The notes: a model not told the origin generated them from the letters alone. 64,000 bases of DNA from Pseudolabrys sp. Root1462 (GCF_001426945.1 NZ_LMFS01000004.1:330632-394631); one strand, 5' to 3'; shown: positions 27,739 through 37,521, counted from the stretch's first letter. Translations and numbers: made by a program.

Positions 27739-28509
27739 TCAGAAAACGCCGCTGCGCATCGCGCCTTGAATCAGCACCGCGCCCGGTAACAAGCTACGCG
27801 TGCCCTGATCCCGCAGCGCGAGCTGCAGATTGCGTTGCGCCAGCCGCGCGTGCTCGCGCATGACCGCCTCGGCGCGACTGCCTTCGCGGTCTTCGATGGC
27901 GCGCACGGCGCAGTGGTGATGGTCCTGAGCGATGATGAGAATTTTGCGCGCCTCCGGCAGCTCGGCCTGGACGCGAACGAACCCGCTCGGCGAAGCAAAC
28001 GGCAGATTGAGCGTGCGCTCGATCTGCCGCTTCAGCACCGGGCTGTCGGCCGCCTCGACCAGCAGCATGTGAAAGCGAGCGTTGAGGCCGACATACTCGG
28101 AAAAGTGATCGACACTGAGCGTCGGCAGCGCGGCGATGTCATCGATCCGCCGCAGTGCCTCCTTCATCTCCTCGAGCAACCGGCCGCGCACGCCGCGCTC
28201 GGCCGCAATGCGCGCGGCGAAGCCTTCCAAAGTGCCGCGCAGCTCGATCGCATCGTAGACGTCGCGCTCGCTGAAAGCCTTGATGGTGAAACCGCCAGAG
28301 GGAATGGCCTCCAGGAAACCTTCGTCCTCCAGCCGGGCCAACGCCGTGCGGATCGGGGTCCGGGACATGCCCAGCCGGTCAACCAGATTAAGCTCCGAAA
28401 TGCGGTCCCCCGGCTTGAGGTCGCCGGACAGGATCAGGTCGCGGAGCGCAAGCTGCGCCTTCACCGTCTGAGACGAGGCGCGCTCGATATCGGTGACGCC
28501 GGTGGGCAC
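27739..28509 (-). CDS. GntR family regulator (FCD subfamily)
   Basis: 256-residue repressor: N-terminal winged helix (LRDLILSGDLKPGDRISELNLVDRLGMSRTPIRTALARLEDEGFLE, about 20-68) and an all-helical FCD ligand domain, with metal-binding-type His residues in FSEYVGLNARFHMLL and further on. The start is the GTG at 28509 with AGGAG seven bases upstream. It is divergent from the LigM-like gene; the 258 bases between hold two GTATAC-centred palindromes. It probably controls the demethylase and itself, with an aromatic acid as effector. Confidence 0.92.
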   Translation of the reverse strand: MPTGVTDIERASSQTVKAQLALRDLILSGDLKPGDRISELNLVDRLGMSRTPIRTALARLEDEGFLEAIPSGGFTIKAFSERDVYDAIELRGTLEGFAARIAAERGVRGRLLEEMKEALRRIDDIAALPTLSVDHFSEYVGLNARFHMLLVEAADSPVLKRQIERTLNLPFASPSGFVRVQAELPEARKILIIAQDHHHCAVRAIEDREGSRAEAVMREHARLAQRNLQLALRDQGTRSLLPGAVLIQGAMRSGVF

Positions 28510-28559
28510 GGGTGGGCTCCTTTTATTTCTGCCCAATCCTTGAGGACGCAGGAATTCAT

Positions 28560-28574
28560 GTTGTATACGACAAC
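28560..28574. promoter_or_regulatory. GTTGT-N5-ACAAC palindrome, probable GntR operator
   Basis: The sequence GTTGTATACGACAAC has half-sites GTTGT and ACAAC around a GTATAC core. It lies 51 bases upstream of the GntR start, in the region shared with the divergent LigM-type gene. FCD-type GntR proteins often bind short TTGT..ACAA palindromes (family knowledge). Confidence 0.55.
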
Positions 28575-28652
28575 TTCTGGAATTGCCAAATCCGGACGTC
28601 TAATGCGGCTGAATTTGGCGTAAATTCACGATTTTGGCGAGAGATATCGGTC

Positions 28653-28664
28653 CTGCGTATACAG
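28653..28664. promoter_or_regulatory. CTGCGTATACAG, second GTATAC-centred site
   Basis: A second, less perfect palindrome sharing the GTATAC core lies about 90 bases after the first and 104 bases before the LigM-type start. Two such sites in one divergent region would suit a looping or dual-promoter repressor. Confidence 0.4.
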
Positions 28665-28695
28665 TCCGGCTGCTTCTCCACCACGCGGCGGATGA

Positions 28696-30171
<1,476 letters not shown>

Positions 30172-30200
30172 TCTTTAGCGCCTGAAAATTGGATAGCGAA

Positions 30201-30239
30201 AAGGCGCGGCATCGAAAGGTGCCGCGCCTTGTTTATTTT
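30201..30239 (+). terminator. Terminator after the LigM-type gene
   Basis: A perfect 11-base stem (AAGGCGCGGCA / TGCCGCGCCTT) with an 8-base loop is followed by GTTTATTTT. It lies 30 bases after the stop. It should also limit read-through from metF on the other strand, where an A-rich start of the stem gives a T-rich tail. Confidence 0.88.
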
Positions 30240-30258
30240 GACGTTGAACGGGAGGGCC

Positions 30259-31101
30259 TTACGCCGCCGCGATTTCCTTCACCGCCATCTTGGCCGCGTA
30301 TTCCGCGGTCGCGGCGAGATTGCCGAAGGTGAAGTAGTGCGGTTGCACTTCGCCGATCGCATCCTGCGCCGCATCGAGCGCGGCAATGATGCGGTCGGGA
30401 CCGACATTGCCGATCAGCGCCGTTGCCGCACCCGACATCAGGCCCTTCAGGGATGTGGCAACGCCGCAGCGTTTGGCAAAGCGCAACAAGGCCGGCACCG
30501 ACGTCGGCCCCACCATGCCGACGCTGATCGGCTGTTCGATGCCGCAGGCGCGCAATTGCGTGAGCCAGGCGACGATGGCCTCCGGTGAGAACGAGAACTG
30601 GCTGACGAGACGCACGGCAAGCCCCTGTGCGACGGCGGCCGCGATCTTTTCGTCGAGCGAGGCGGCAAGCCGCTCGGCGGGAATTTGCGGATGGCCTTCG
30701 GGGTAAGCGCCGATGCCGACCTGCTCGATACCGGCTTCGCGCAGCCGGCCCTTCTGGATCACCGCCAGCGCATCGGCGAACGGGCCGACCGGATCGACGT
30801 CGCCGCCGATCACCAGCAGCCGGCGCAGCTGCGCTTCGCCGTGCAGACGGGAAAGCAGTCGGCTCAACGCCTCGACACTGATCACGCGCCGCGCGGCGAT
30901 GTGCACCACCGGCTCGAGACCGGCCTGACGCACATTCGCGGCGGCAAGCACCAGATCGTCATCGCTCTGCGTCGGCACCGCCGGCAGATAGATCTCGGTG
31001 CCTTTCGGCACGGCGGCGGCGATGGCCGCGATCTCGGCGGGCTTCGGCCGCGTCGCCTCGATCGAGAAGCGGCTCGCGACGGACGCGGGCGGCGTTTTCA
31101 T
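30259..31101 (-). CDS. metF: Methylenetetrahydrofolate reductase family protein (MetF-like)
   Basis: TIM-barrel flavoprotein of 280 residues interconverting 5-methyl- and 5,10-methylene-tetrahydrofolate. Family markers are present although divergent: FSIEATRPKP near the start, VVHIAARR (about 67-74), LLVIGGD (about 94-100), GAYPEGHP (about 130-137) and QFSFSPEAI. MetF genes sit beside LigM-type demethylases in Sphingobium (known precedent), where the enzyme oxidises 5-methyl-THF and restores THF. The start chosen is 31101 with AGGA six bases upstream; an ATG at 31107 is too close to that site. It follows the HTH-methyltransferase gene by 45 bases. Confidence 0.88.
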   Translation of the reverse strand: MKTPPASVASRFSIEATRPKPAEIAAIAAAVPKGTEIYLPAVPTQSDDDLVLAAANVRQAGLEPVVHIAARRVISVEALSRLLSRLHGEAQLRRLLVIGGDVDPVGPFADALAVIQKGRLREAGIEQVGIGAYPEGHPQIPAERLAASLDEKIAAAVAQGLAVRLVSQFSFSPEAIVAWLTQLRACGIEQPISVGMVGPTSVPALLRFAKRCGVATSLKGLMSGAATALIGNVGPDRIIAALDAAQDAIGEVQPHYFTFGNLAATAEYAAKMAVKEIAAA

Positions 31102-31146
31102 CAGCATTCCTGGTCTGCCTTCATGCCTGATCGAGATACGCCGTCG

Positions 31147-32553
31147 CTACTGGCGGCGGCGCGAGATGACGAACGATTCATCGTAGAACCACAGGCCGCC
31201 GTGCTTCTGCAGCACCTCGCGCGTCGCATCGACGTAGCGGCGGTCGGCGTTGATATCGGACAGGCGGTCGTCCTCGACCTGCGCGACATAGACCGCGGCA
31301 TTCCACGCCGCGAGCAGCGTCGAGGTGCCGATCGACGACGACACTTCCGTCGGCAGCGTGTGCATGTCGTAGCGGAACAGCGAGCGCTGGTCGGAATAGG
31401 TGTTGAAGTTGAGATCGCGGCCGGCGGCGCCTAACTCCTGCTTGGTCTCTTTCAGGAGATCGTGACGGCTGTGGGTGAACGGATTGTCGTCCGGCCAGAT
31501 CTTGTGAATGATCTCCATGCCCGGATCGTGCCCATAGGACTGGATCGCGATCATGCGGCCGCCGGGACCGAGCGCGCGGGCAAGCGGCGCCAGCACGCGC
31601 TTGGCCTTGAATTCGAGCGAGGCGCGGGCGCGATAAGGCTGCGACGCGATCACCAGGTCGTAGTCGGCCTGCGAACTGCCCGGCTTGGGAATGACCTGGT
31701 CGAGCAGGAAACGGTGATCGTTGCGATAAAGCACCAGCACCACCGGCCGCTCGTAAATAGGATTGCCGCTCTTCGGCGACACCTTGGCCTTCCAGTTCTC
31801 GGCCAGAAACGGCTCCAGCGCCGTGATCTGCTCCTCGAATGAATGCGCAGTATTGCCGTCCAGCGCCACGTCCTTCCACACCATCGAGGTCGCCGCGGAC
31901 AGCGACTTGGCGGCGAGCCATGGCGCCTCGGCGTAAGCGAGGTTGGTCAGCACCACGACCGACGACGGATGCTCCATGAAGCGGTCCGGCATCTTTTGCA
32001 GCGCGAGGCGGACGTCTTCCAAGCTGATTTCCTTGCCGACGATATAGAACGGCATGGTCGGAAACTTGTGGTGCATCGACCGCATGACGCGCGTCAGAAC
32101 GGTGCCGTCGCCGATGCCGGCGTCGAACACGCGCACTGCCGGCGGCCGCGGGTGGATATTGCCGAGTTCGAGCGAAACGCGCTGCGCCACTTCCCACTTC
32201 TCGCTGCAGGTATTGACGAACAGCAAATACTTCTGCCGGTTGTCGAAGAAGCGGAAGTTGCGTTGCGGATCTTCGTTGCCTTGCGCGGCCATCGGTGCGG
32301 TCTGCGTTTTGATGACGGGAAGCGTATGCGCCACCGGCGCATCGAACAGCACGCGGCGACGAGCGGCGCCGTCCTCACCGCTTTGCGACATGAAGGAGCG
32401 GATGCGCTCGAGTGTGTCGGTCGTAATGCGGCCGCCGTTGCGCAGGCGGCTGGCGAGCTTGCCGTCATTGACGGCGCGGCGGCCGAACGTGCTCTCGGCG
32501 AGCCCGCGCTGACGGCAGAATTCGCTGATCTCCTGGAGAATGACCTCGTTCAT
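31147..32553 (-). CDS. SAM-dependent methyltransferase with N-terminal helix-turn-helix-like region
   Basis: 468 residues. Residues 5-55 (EFCRQRGLAESTFGRRAV, LRNGGRITTDTLERI) look like a lambda-repressor or mor-type helix-turn-helix. A class I methyltransferase core follows, with motif I VFDAGIGDGT (142-151), an acidic residue in FYIVGKEISLEDV and YDLVIASQPYRAR as motif IV. The target of methylation is unknown. The start at 32553 has GAGGAAACGAT upstream. It is probably the first gene of an operon with metF; a DNA-binding methyltransferase in a C1 cluster is unusual. Confidence 0.8.
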   Translation of the reverse strand: MNEVILQEISEFCRQRGLAESTFGRRAVNDGKLASRLRNGGRITTDTLERIRSFMSQSGEDGAARRRVLFDAPVAHTLPVIKTQTAPMAAQGNEDPQRNFRFFDNRQKYLLFVNTCSEKWEVAQRVSLELGNIHPRPPAVRVFDAGIGDGTVLTRVMRSMHHKFPTMPFYIVGKEISLEDVRLALQKMPDRFMEHPSSVVVLTNLAYAEAPWLAAKSLSAATSMVWKDVALDGNTAHSFEEQITALEPFLAENWKAKVSPKSGNPIYERPVVLVLYRNDHRFLLDQVIPKPGSSQADYDLVIASQPYRARASLEFKAKRVLAPLARALGPGGRMIAIQSYGHDPGMEIIHKIWPDDNPFTHSRHDLLKETKQELGAAGRDLNFNTYSDQRSLFRYDMHTLPTEVSSSIGTSTLLAAWNAAVYVAQVEDDRLSDINADRRYVDATREVLQKHGGLWFYDESFVISRRRQ

Positions 32554-32859
32554 ATCGTTTCCTCGGCGGCGATTTGGCTTGTTGCTCTGACGTGGCCGCG
32601 TCTGCGCGACTCTTGTCGGTCGCTGTTCGAGGCCAAGCGAACCAACATGGAAGCCTGCCGTCAAACAAAAAACTCGGGTAAAAAAGTTGGGCGGCTATAG
32701 TGGGCGCACTACACCAAGTCTATAAAGTCGGTATTATCAATGACTTACAGGCAAGAGCATCTTTGCGAAAAAATTTGCACGCAAGACGCAGTCTACTTCC
32801 CACTCATGAAAGGCGCTGCAGTGGGCACAAGTGGGCAGGCTTTCTGCCCCGTATTGAAC
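32554..32859. other. Non-coding gap, control region of the methyltransferase gene
   Basis: No credible gene is seen here. The stretch is markedly AT-rich for this genome (runs such as AAACAAAAAACTC and GTAAAAAAGTT at about 32663-32688), and contains the repeated phrase GTGGGCA..GTGGGCA near 32821-32837. It should hold the promoter of the leftward HTH-methyltransferase gene. The pcaHG terminator forms its right end. Confidence 0.5.
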
Positions 32860-32886
32860 AAAAAAGCGGGCGCTTGCGGCGCCCGC
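32860..32886 (-). terminator. Terminator of the pcaHG operon
   Basis: Read on the minus strand, an 8-base stem GCGGGCGC / GCGCCCGC with a 5-base loop is followed by six T. It begins 34 bases after the pcaG stop. The other strand has a weaker tail (TCTTGTTTT), so it may stop transcripts from both sides. Confidence 0.85.
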
Positions 32887-32920
32887 TCTTGTTTTCCGTC
32901 ACGGCCGGGATGCTGGCCGC

Positions 32921-33532
32921 TCAGATCTCGAAGAACACCGTCTCGTTGTCGCCCTGCATATGGACGTTGAAGCGATACAGCGGCGGCTCACCGCCCTCCT
33001 TGTGGGCGATCAGCGTGCCGCGGCGATCGGCCGGCACCAGGCCCAGCACCGGATCGGCGGCGTTCGCCGCCTCGTCCGAGAAGTACAGACGGGTATAAAC
33101 CTGCCGCAGCATGCCACGCGAGAAGATGGCGACCACGATGTGCGGCGCCTGCGGCTTCCCGCCGGGGCCGGGCACCGCACCCGGCTTGATGGTGTCAAAA
33201 GCGAAGATGCCGGCCTTGTCGGTCGCCGAGCGGCCGAAGCCCTTGAACTGGGTGTTGGGCAGCGAGCGGTTGTCGCCCGGGCTGGCATAGCGGCCTTGCG
33301 CATCGGCCTGCCAGATTTCGATCATACAATCGTTGATCGGCTTGTTGTCGCCGTCGAATACCGTGCCTTCGATGCGAATGCGGGTGCCGGATACGTCCGG
33401 GGTAACGAGGTTCGACTCGACCGAGTTCTTCCACGAGTAGGTGCCGTTCGGATCCCAGTCGCAGCGCCCGACGGGCGTGAGGCCGTAGGCGAAGAACGGA
33501 CCGACGGTCTGTGACGGCGTGATTTCGGACAT
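32921..33532 (-). CDS. pcaG: Protocatechuate 3,4-dioxygenase alpha subunit
   Basis: 203 residues; partner of PcaH in the iron(III) intradiol dioxygenase that opens protocatechuate to 3-carboxy-cis,cis-muconate. It starts SQTVGPFFAYGL and contains the intradiol beta-sandwich segments MIEIWQADAQGRYASPGD and HIVVAIFSRGMLRQVYTRLYF. The iron ligands are in the beta subunit, as expected. The gene begins 15 bases after the pcaH stop on the same strand and ends at a good terminator. Confidence 0.96.
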   Translation of the reverse strand: MSEITPSQTVGPFFAYGLTPVGRCDWDPNGTYSWKNSVESNLVTPDVSGTRIRIEGTVFDGDNKPINDCMIEIWQADAQGRYASPGDNRSLPNTQFKGFGRSATDKAGIFAFDTIKPGAVPGPGGKPQAPHIVVAIFSRGMLRQVYTRLYFSDEAANAADPVLGLVPADRRGTLIAHKEGGEPPLYRFNVHMQGDNETVFFEI

Positions 33533-33547
33533 GATGATGAAACGCCC

Positions 33548-34258
33548 TTAGTGGTGGTCGTCGTTGTCGAGCGGCGTCGCCTCGCGGCCACGCAGCACGA
33601 TGTCGAATTTGAAGGCCAGCGCCCAGTCCGGGACCGTGTTCTCCAGATCGAAGCTTGCGACCATGCGGTTGCGCGCCTTCTCGTCGGTCACCGAATTGAA
33701 GATCGGATCGAACGGGAACAGGTAATCGCCGGGGAAATACATCTGAGTGACGAGGCGCGACACGAAGGAATGGCCGAACACCGAGAAGTGGATGTGGTTG
33801 GGACGCCAGGCGTTGGGATGATTGCCCCACGGATAAGCGCCCGGCTTCACGGTGATGAACTTGTAGGCGCCGTTGTCGTCGGTAACGGTGCGGCCCGCGC
33901 CGGTGAAATTCGGATCGAGCGGCGCCGGATGCTGATCGACATTGTGGACGTAACGGCCGCAGGCATTGGCCTGCCACAGCTCGACGAGCGCGTTCTTCAC
34001 CGGGCGGCGGTCTTCATCGAGCACCTGACCGTGAACGATGATGCGCTCGCCAAGCGGCTCGCCCTTGTGCTGCTTGGTGAGGTCGTTGTCGCCTTCCTGC
34101 ACCGCGTTGTGGCCGTAGATCGGACCGGTCAACTCCGACAGCGTGTGCGGAATGATCATCAGAGGCTTGGTCGGCGAGCGCTTGACGGTACTCTTGTAAC
34201 CAGGCGTCAGATGCTTCGGAAAATTCTCGAGGCTCTTGGTCGGATAGATCAGCGACAC
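33548..34258 (-). CDS. pcaH: Protocatechuate 3,4-dioxygenase beta subunit
   Basis: 236 residues; the iron-binding subunit. The four ligands are visible: Tyr103 (GRYVHN), Tyr142 (GAYPW), His155 and His157 (NHIHFS), with the same spacing as the Pseudomonas enzyme. The start is a GTG at 34258 with GAGG nine bases upstream; the longer frame upstream is only the wrong-frame reading of pcaF. Order on this strand is pcaF-pcaH-pcaG, probably one operon. This ring-cleavage step would take protocatechuate made by the LigM-type demethylase. Confidence 0.97.
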   Translation of the reverse strand: MSLIYPTKSLENFPKHLTPGYKSTVKRSPTKPLMIIPHTLSELTGPIYGHNAVQEGDNDLTKQHKGEPLGERIIVHGQVLDEDRRPVKNALVELWQANACGRYVHNVDQHPAPLDPNFTGAGRTVTDDNGAYKFITVKPGAYPWGNHPNAWRPNHIHFSVFGHSFVSRLVTQMYFPGDYLFPFDPIFNSVTDEKARNRMVASFDLENTVPDWALAFKFDIVLRGREATPLDNDDHH

Positions 34259-34277
34259 GTTGTTGTTCCTCTTCGCT

Positions 34278-35498
34278 TCAGGCGACCCGTTCGAGCGCCA
34301 GCGAGACGCCCTGACCGACACCGACGCACATCGTCGCGAGCGCCAGCTTGCCTGACCTTTGTTCCAGCCCATGGGTCGCTGTCAATGCCAGCCGCGCGCC
34401 CGACATGCCAAGCGGATGGCCCAACGCGATGGCGCCGCCGTTCGGATTGACGTGTTCGGCGTCGTCCGGCAGGCCGAGTTGCCGCATCACAGCGAGTGAT
34501 TGCGAAGCAAAGGCTTCGTTCAGTTCGATCACGTCGTACTGGCTGATCTTGTGACCGAGCCGGGCCATCAGTTTCAACGTCGACGGTACGGGGCCGATGC
34601 CCATCACGCGCGGTGGGACAGCGGCCGACGCCATGCCGAGCACGCGGGCGCGCGGCGTCAGGCCATGCGCCTTTACCGCGGCTTCCGAAGCGAGGATCAG
34701 CGCCGCGGCGCCATCATTGACGCCGGACGCGTTACCGGCGGTCACAGTGCCGGGATTGCGGAACGGCGTCTTCAGCTTGGTGAGCTGCTCGAGCGTGGTA
34801 TCGGGGCGCGGATGCTCGTCCTTGTCGACCTTTACCACTTCACCTTTGCGCCCGGCGATTTCGACCGGAACGATCTCCTCGGCGAAGTAACCGGCGGCGA
34901 TGGCCTTGCCGGCCTTCTGCTGTGAGCGCAGCGCGAACAGATCCTGATCGGCGCGCGACACCTGATAATCCGCAGCGACATTCTCGCCGGTCTCCGGCAT
35001 CGAATCGACGCCGTACTGCGCCTTCATCAGCGGATTGATGAAGCGCCAGCCGATGGTGGTGTCGTAGATTTCAGCGGAGCGCGAGAAAGCTTCGGTCGCC
35101 TTGCCCTGTACGAAAGGCGCGCGGGTCATCGACTCGACGCCGCCGGCAATGGCGAATTCCATTTCGCCGGCGCGGATCGCGCGGGCCGCATCGCCCACCG
35201 CGTTGAGGCCCGATGCGCAAAGACGGTTCACCGTCACGCCCGGCACCGACACCGGCAGCCCGGCCAGCAACGCGGCCATTCGCGCGACGTTGCGATTGTC
35301 TTCACCAGCCTGGTTGGCGCAGCCGAAAATGACTTCCTCGACCTTCTCCCAGTCAACCTTGGGATTGCGCGCCATTAGTGCTTTCAGCGGCACAGCAGCG
35401 AGGTCGTCCGTGCGCACTTTGGCAAGCGAGCCGCCGTAGCGGCCGATCGGCGTGCGAACCGCGTCACAAATGAAAACGTCACGGATCTTGTCGGTCAT
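34278..35498 (-). CDS. pcaF: Beta-ketoadipyl-CoA thiolase
   Basis: Last step of the beta-ketoadipate pathway: cleaves 3-oxoadipyl-CoA to succinyl-CoA and acetyl-CoA. 406 residues with nucleophile Cys94 ([11 protein letters not shown]), His361 (GHPLGMSG) and Cys391 (MCVGVGQG). The start segment [25 protein letters not shown] and the [11 protein letters not shown] region are typical for PcaF rather than biosynthetic thiolase. It leads the pcaFHG group. PcaB, C, D, I and J, needed between ring cleavage and this step, are not in the window. Confidence 0.93.
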   Translation of the reverse strand: MTDKIRDVFICDAVRTPIGRYGGSLAKVRTDDLAAVPLKALMARNPKVDWEKVEEVIFGCANQAGEDNRNVARMAALLAGLPVSVPGVTVNRLCASGLNAVGDAARAIRAGEMEFAIAGGVESMTRAPFVQGKATEAFSRSAEIYDTTIGWRFINPLMKAQYGVDSMPETGENVAADYQVSRADQDLFALRSQQKAGKAIAAGYFAEEIVPVEIAGRKGEVVKVDKDEHPRPDTTLEQLTKLKTPFRNPGTVTAGNASGVNDGAAALILASEAAVKAHGLTPRARVLGMASAAVPPRVMGIGPVPSTLKLMARLGHKISQYDVIELNEAFASQSLAVMRQLGLPDDAEHVNPNGGAIALGHPLGMSGARLALTATHGLEQRSGKLALATMCVGVGQGVSLALERVA

Positions 35499-35606
35499 TG
35501 GATTTCCTTGCAGCGCCGTTGCACGTTTTAAACCGCAGCGGCTTTCGAGCGGCCCCGTATTTACGGCCCGTCCGAGACAGGGTCAAATGGCGCATCACAT
35601 TCGGAT

Positions 35607-36086
35607 ATGTGGGAGCTGACGCCGTTGACCGCCATCCTGAGCGACAAGCCGATCTTCACCGTTCATGCCGAACTGGGCGGAATTCTCGACCTGGGCGCCA
35701 CGCCGTATGGCCATCGGCGTATCATCGACATCCTCGGTGGAACCGTGCGCGGCGAAAGGCTCAATGGCCGCGTCCTGACCGGCGGCGCCGATTGGCAATT
35801 CATCCGCGCCGATGGCGTCGCCGATATCCAGGCGCGCTACACCATCGAGAGCGATGCCGGCGCCCGCATTCTGGTGTCGAGTGAGGGCCTGCGGCATGGG
35901 CCGAAAGAAGTGCTGGAGCGGGTGATGCGTGGCGAGACGGTCGATCCGGCACAGTATTACTTCCGCACGGTGATGCGGTTCGAGACCTCCGACCCGGCGG
36001 TCGCCTGGATGAACCGAATCCTCGCCATCGCCCGCGGCCAGCGCGAGGCCCGCGCGGCCCGCCTCGACGTTTTCGAAGTCCTGTAA
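35607..36086 (+). CDS. DUF3237 family protein
   Basis: 159 residues forming a beta-barrel-type domain of unknown function. Typical DUF3237 features: FTVHAELGGILDLGATPYGHRRIIDILGG (about 17-45), GGADWQFIRADGVADIQARYTIE and YYFRTVMRFETSDPAVAWMNR near the end. It is divergent from pcaF across 108 bases and upstream of the ABC binding-protein gene. DUF3237 members often sit in aromatic catabolic clusters, but a reaction cannot be named from this sequence. Confidence 0.85.
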   Translation: MWELTPLTAILSDKPIFTVHAELGGILDLGATPYGHRRIIDILGGTVRGERLNGRVLTGGADWQFIRADGVADIQARYTIESDAGARILVSSEGLRHGPKEVLERVMRGETVDPAQYYFRTVMRFETSDPAVAWMNRILAIARGQREARAARLDVFEVL

Positions 36087-36150
36087 TCCCCTCCACTTGC
36101 CCATCCGCTCGTGCTGCAGCGCAACAGGATTATAGGCTTATCGTTGTCTT

Positions 36151-36171
36151 ATTGTTGTCTTGGACAACAAT
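36151..36171. promoter_or_regulatory. Perfect palindrome upstream of the ABC binding-protein gene
   Basis: ATTGTTGTC and GACAACAAT form a perfect 9-base inverted repeat with a 3-base TTG spacer, 89 bases before the ATG at 36261. A further TCGTTGTC copy at 36141-36148 repeats the left half. This is a strong candidate operator, with TTGT..ACAA half-sites like the one at 28560. Confidence 0.6.
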
Positions 36172-36260
36172 ATTGACCGGACGGCGCAGGCCTGCCAGCA
36201 TCGGTATTGCGGCGAGAGCAAAAATAGCGCCGCCTCAATCATCCCTCGGGAGGGGACCCC

Positions 36261-37469
36261 ATGCAGAAAGCGATCAAGGTCGCCGCTTTACTGACGGCGA
36301 TGGCCGTCACCCCGGCGCTGGCCGAACAGAACGGCACGCTCCGGATCGGCGTCATGAACGACATGTCGAGCGTCTACTCGGACTTCCAGGGTCCGGGCTC
36401 GGTGCTGGCGGCGCAGATGGCGGTCGAGGACTTCAACAAGACGTCCAAGCGAAAGATCGAAGTGATCTCAGCCGATCACCAGAACAAGCCGGATGTCGGG
36501 GCCGGTATCGCGCGCCGCTGGTTCGATGCCGAAGGCGTCGACATGGTGATCGATCTTCCGAATTCGGCGGTCGCGCTTGCGGTCTCCGACATCGGCAAGG
36601 AAAAGAACAAGGTCGTGATCGGCTCCGGCGCCGGCACTGCGGCGCTCACCGGCGCCAAGTGCTCGCCGACCTTCGTGCACTGGACCTATGACACCTGGGC
36701 CTTCGGTCACGGCACCGCCAAGGGTGTTATCGGCCAAGGCGCCAAGACGTTCTTCTTCATCACCGCCGACTACGCCTTCGGTCATGATCTCGAGAAGCAG
36801 GCGACCGACGAGATCAACGCTTCCGGCGGCAAGGTTCTCGGCGCGGTGCGCCTGCCGCTGGGCACCAACGACTTCTCGTCGGCGCTGCTGCAGGCGCAAG
36901 CCTCCAAGGCCGACGTCATCCTGCTCGCCAATGCCGGCGGCGACACCGTCAACACGATCAAACAGGCCGCCGATTTCAAGGTCCCCGAAAAGCAAAAGCT
37001 GGTGGCGCTGATCTTCGACCTGCAAAGCGTGCCGGCGATCGGGCTGGGCACCGCGCAGGGCCTGCAAGCCATCAATGCCTGGTACTGGGACGAAAACGAC
37101 GGCACACGCGACTTCGCCAAGCGCTATGCGGCACGCCATCCGAAGAAGATGTATCCCAACCACATGCAGGCCGGTGTCTATTCGGCGACCCTCGATTACC
37201 TCAAGGCCGTCGACAAGGTCGGTTCGCCGTCCGACGGCAAGGCCGTGGTCGATGCCATGAAGGCGACGCCGTCCGATGATCCGGTTTACGGCAAGGTCGA
37301 GATCCGTGCCGACGGCCGCGCCATCCACCCGCTCTACCTGTTGCAGGTCAAGACGCCGGCAGAATCGAAAAGCGAATGGGACGTGTTCAAGATCGTCGGA
37401 ACGATCCCTGCCGACAAGGCTTTCCGCCCGCTCAGCGAAGGCGGCTGCCCGCTGGTTAAATCGAACTGA
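36261..37469 (+). CDS. ABC transporter periplasmic substrate-binding protein (branched-chain amino acid / aromatic type)
   Basis: 402 residues with a clear signal peptide (MQKAIKVAALLTAMAVTPALA, cleaved before EQNG), then a type I periplasmic binding fold of the LivK/HAAT family: LRIGVMNDMSSVYSDFQGPGS, VISADHQNKPDVGAG, FFFITADYAFGHDLEKQAT. In this family, related proteins bind hydroxycinnamates and benzoates. No permease or ATPase gene is adjacent, so it must borrow a transporter encoded elsewhere. It stands upstream of the crotonase and ligase genes. A palindrome lies upstream and a very stable hairpin after it. Confidence 0.9.
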   Translation: MQKAIKVAALLTAMAVTPALAEQNGTLRIGVMNDMSSVYSDFQGPGSVLAAQMAVEDFNKTSKRKIEVISADHQNKPDVGAGIARRWFDAEGVDMVIDLPNSAVALAVSDIGKEKNKVVIGSGAGTAALTGAKCSPTFVHWTYDTWAFGHGTAKGVIGQGAKTFFFITADYAFGHDLEKQATDEINASGGKVLGAVRLPLGTNDFSSALLQAQASKADVILLANAGGDTVNTIKQAADFKVPEKQKLVALIFDLQSVPAIGLGTAQGLQAINAWYWDENDGTRDFAKRYAARHPKKMYPNHMQAGVYSATLDYLKAVDKVGSPSDGKAVVDAMKATPSDDPVYGKVEIRADGRAIHPLYLLQVKTPAESKSEWDVFKIVGTIPADKAFRPLSEGGCPLVKSN

Positions 37470-37495
37470 CGGCGGCTTTCGCCGCACCTCGCCAC

Positions 37496-37521
37496 ATGCC
37501 GCCGCCCTCGGGCGGCGGCAT
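37496..37521 (+). promoter_or_regulatory. Stable intercistronic hairpin between binding protein and crotonase genes
   Basis: A perfect 12-base inverted repeat, ATGCCGCCGCCC / GGGCGGCGGCAT, has only two bases between the arms, 27 bases after the binding-protein stop. No T-run follows, and a ribosome site (AAGGAG) for the crotonase begins shortly after. Such hairpins often protect an upstream binding-protein mRNA, or attenuate downstream genes. Confidence 0.6.

Noticed and set aside
32700-33098. 132-codon plus-strand frame in the gap before pcaG
   Set aside because: It runs through a terminator hairpin and into the pcaG antisense, with no ribosome site or family pattern.
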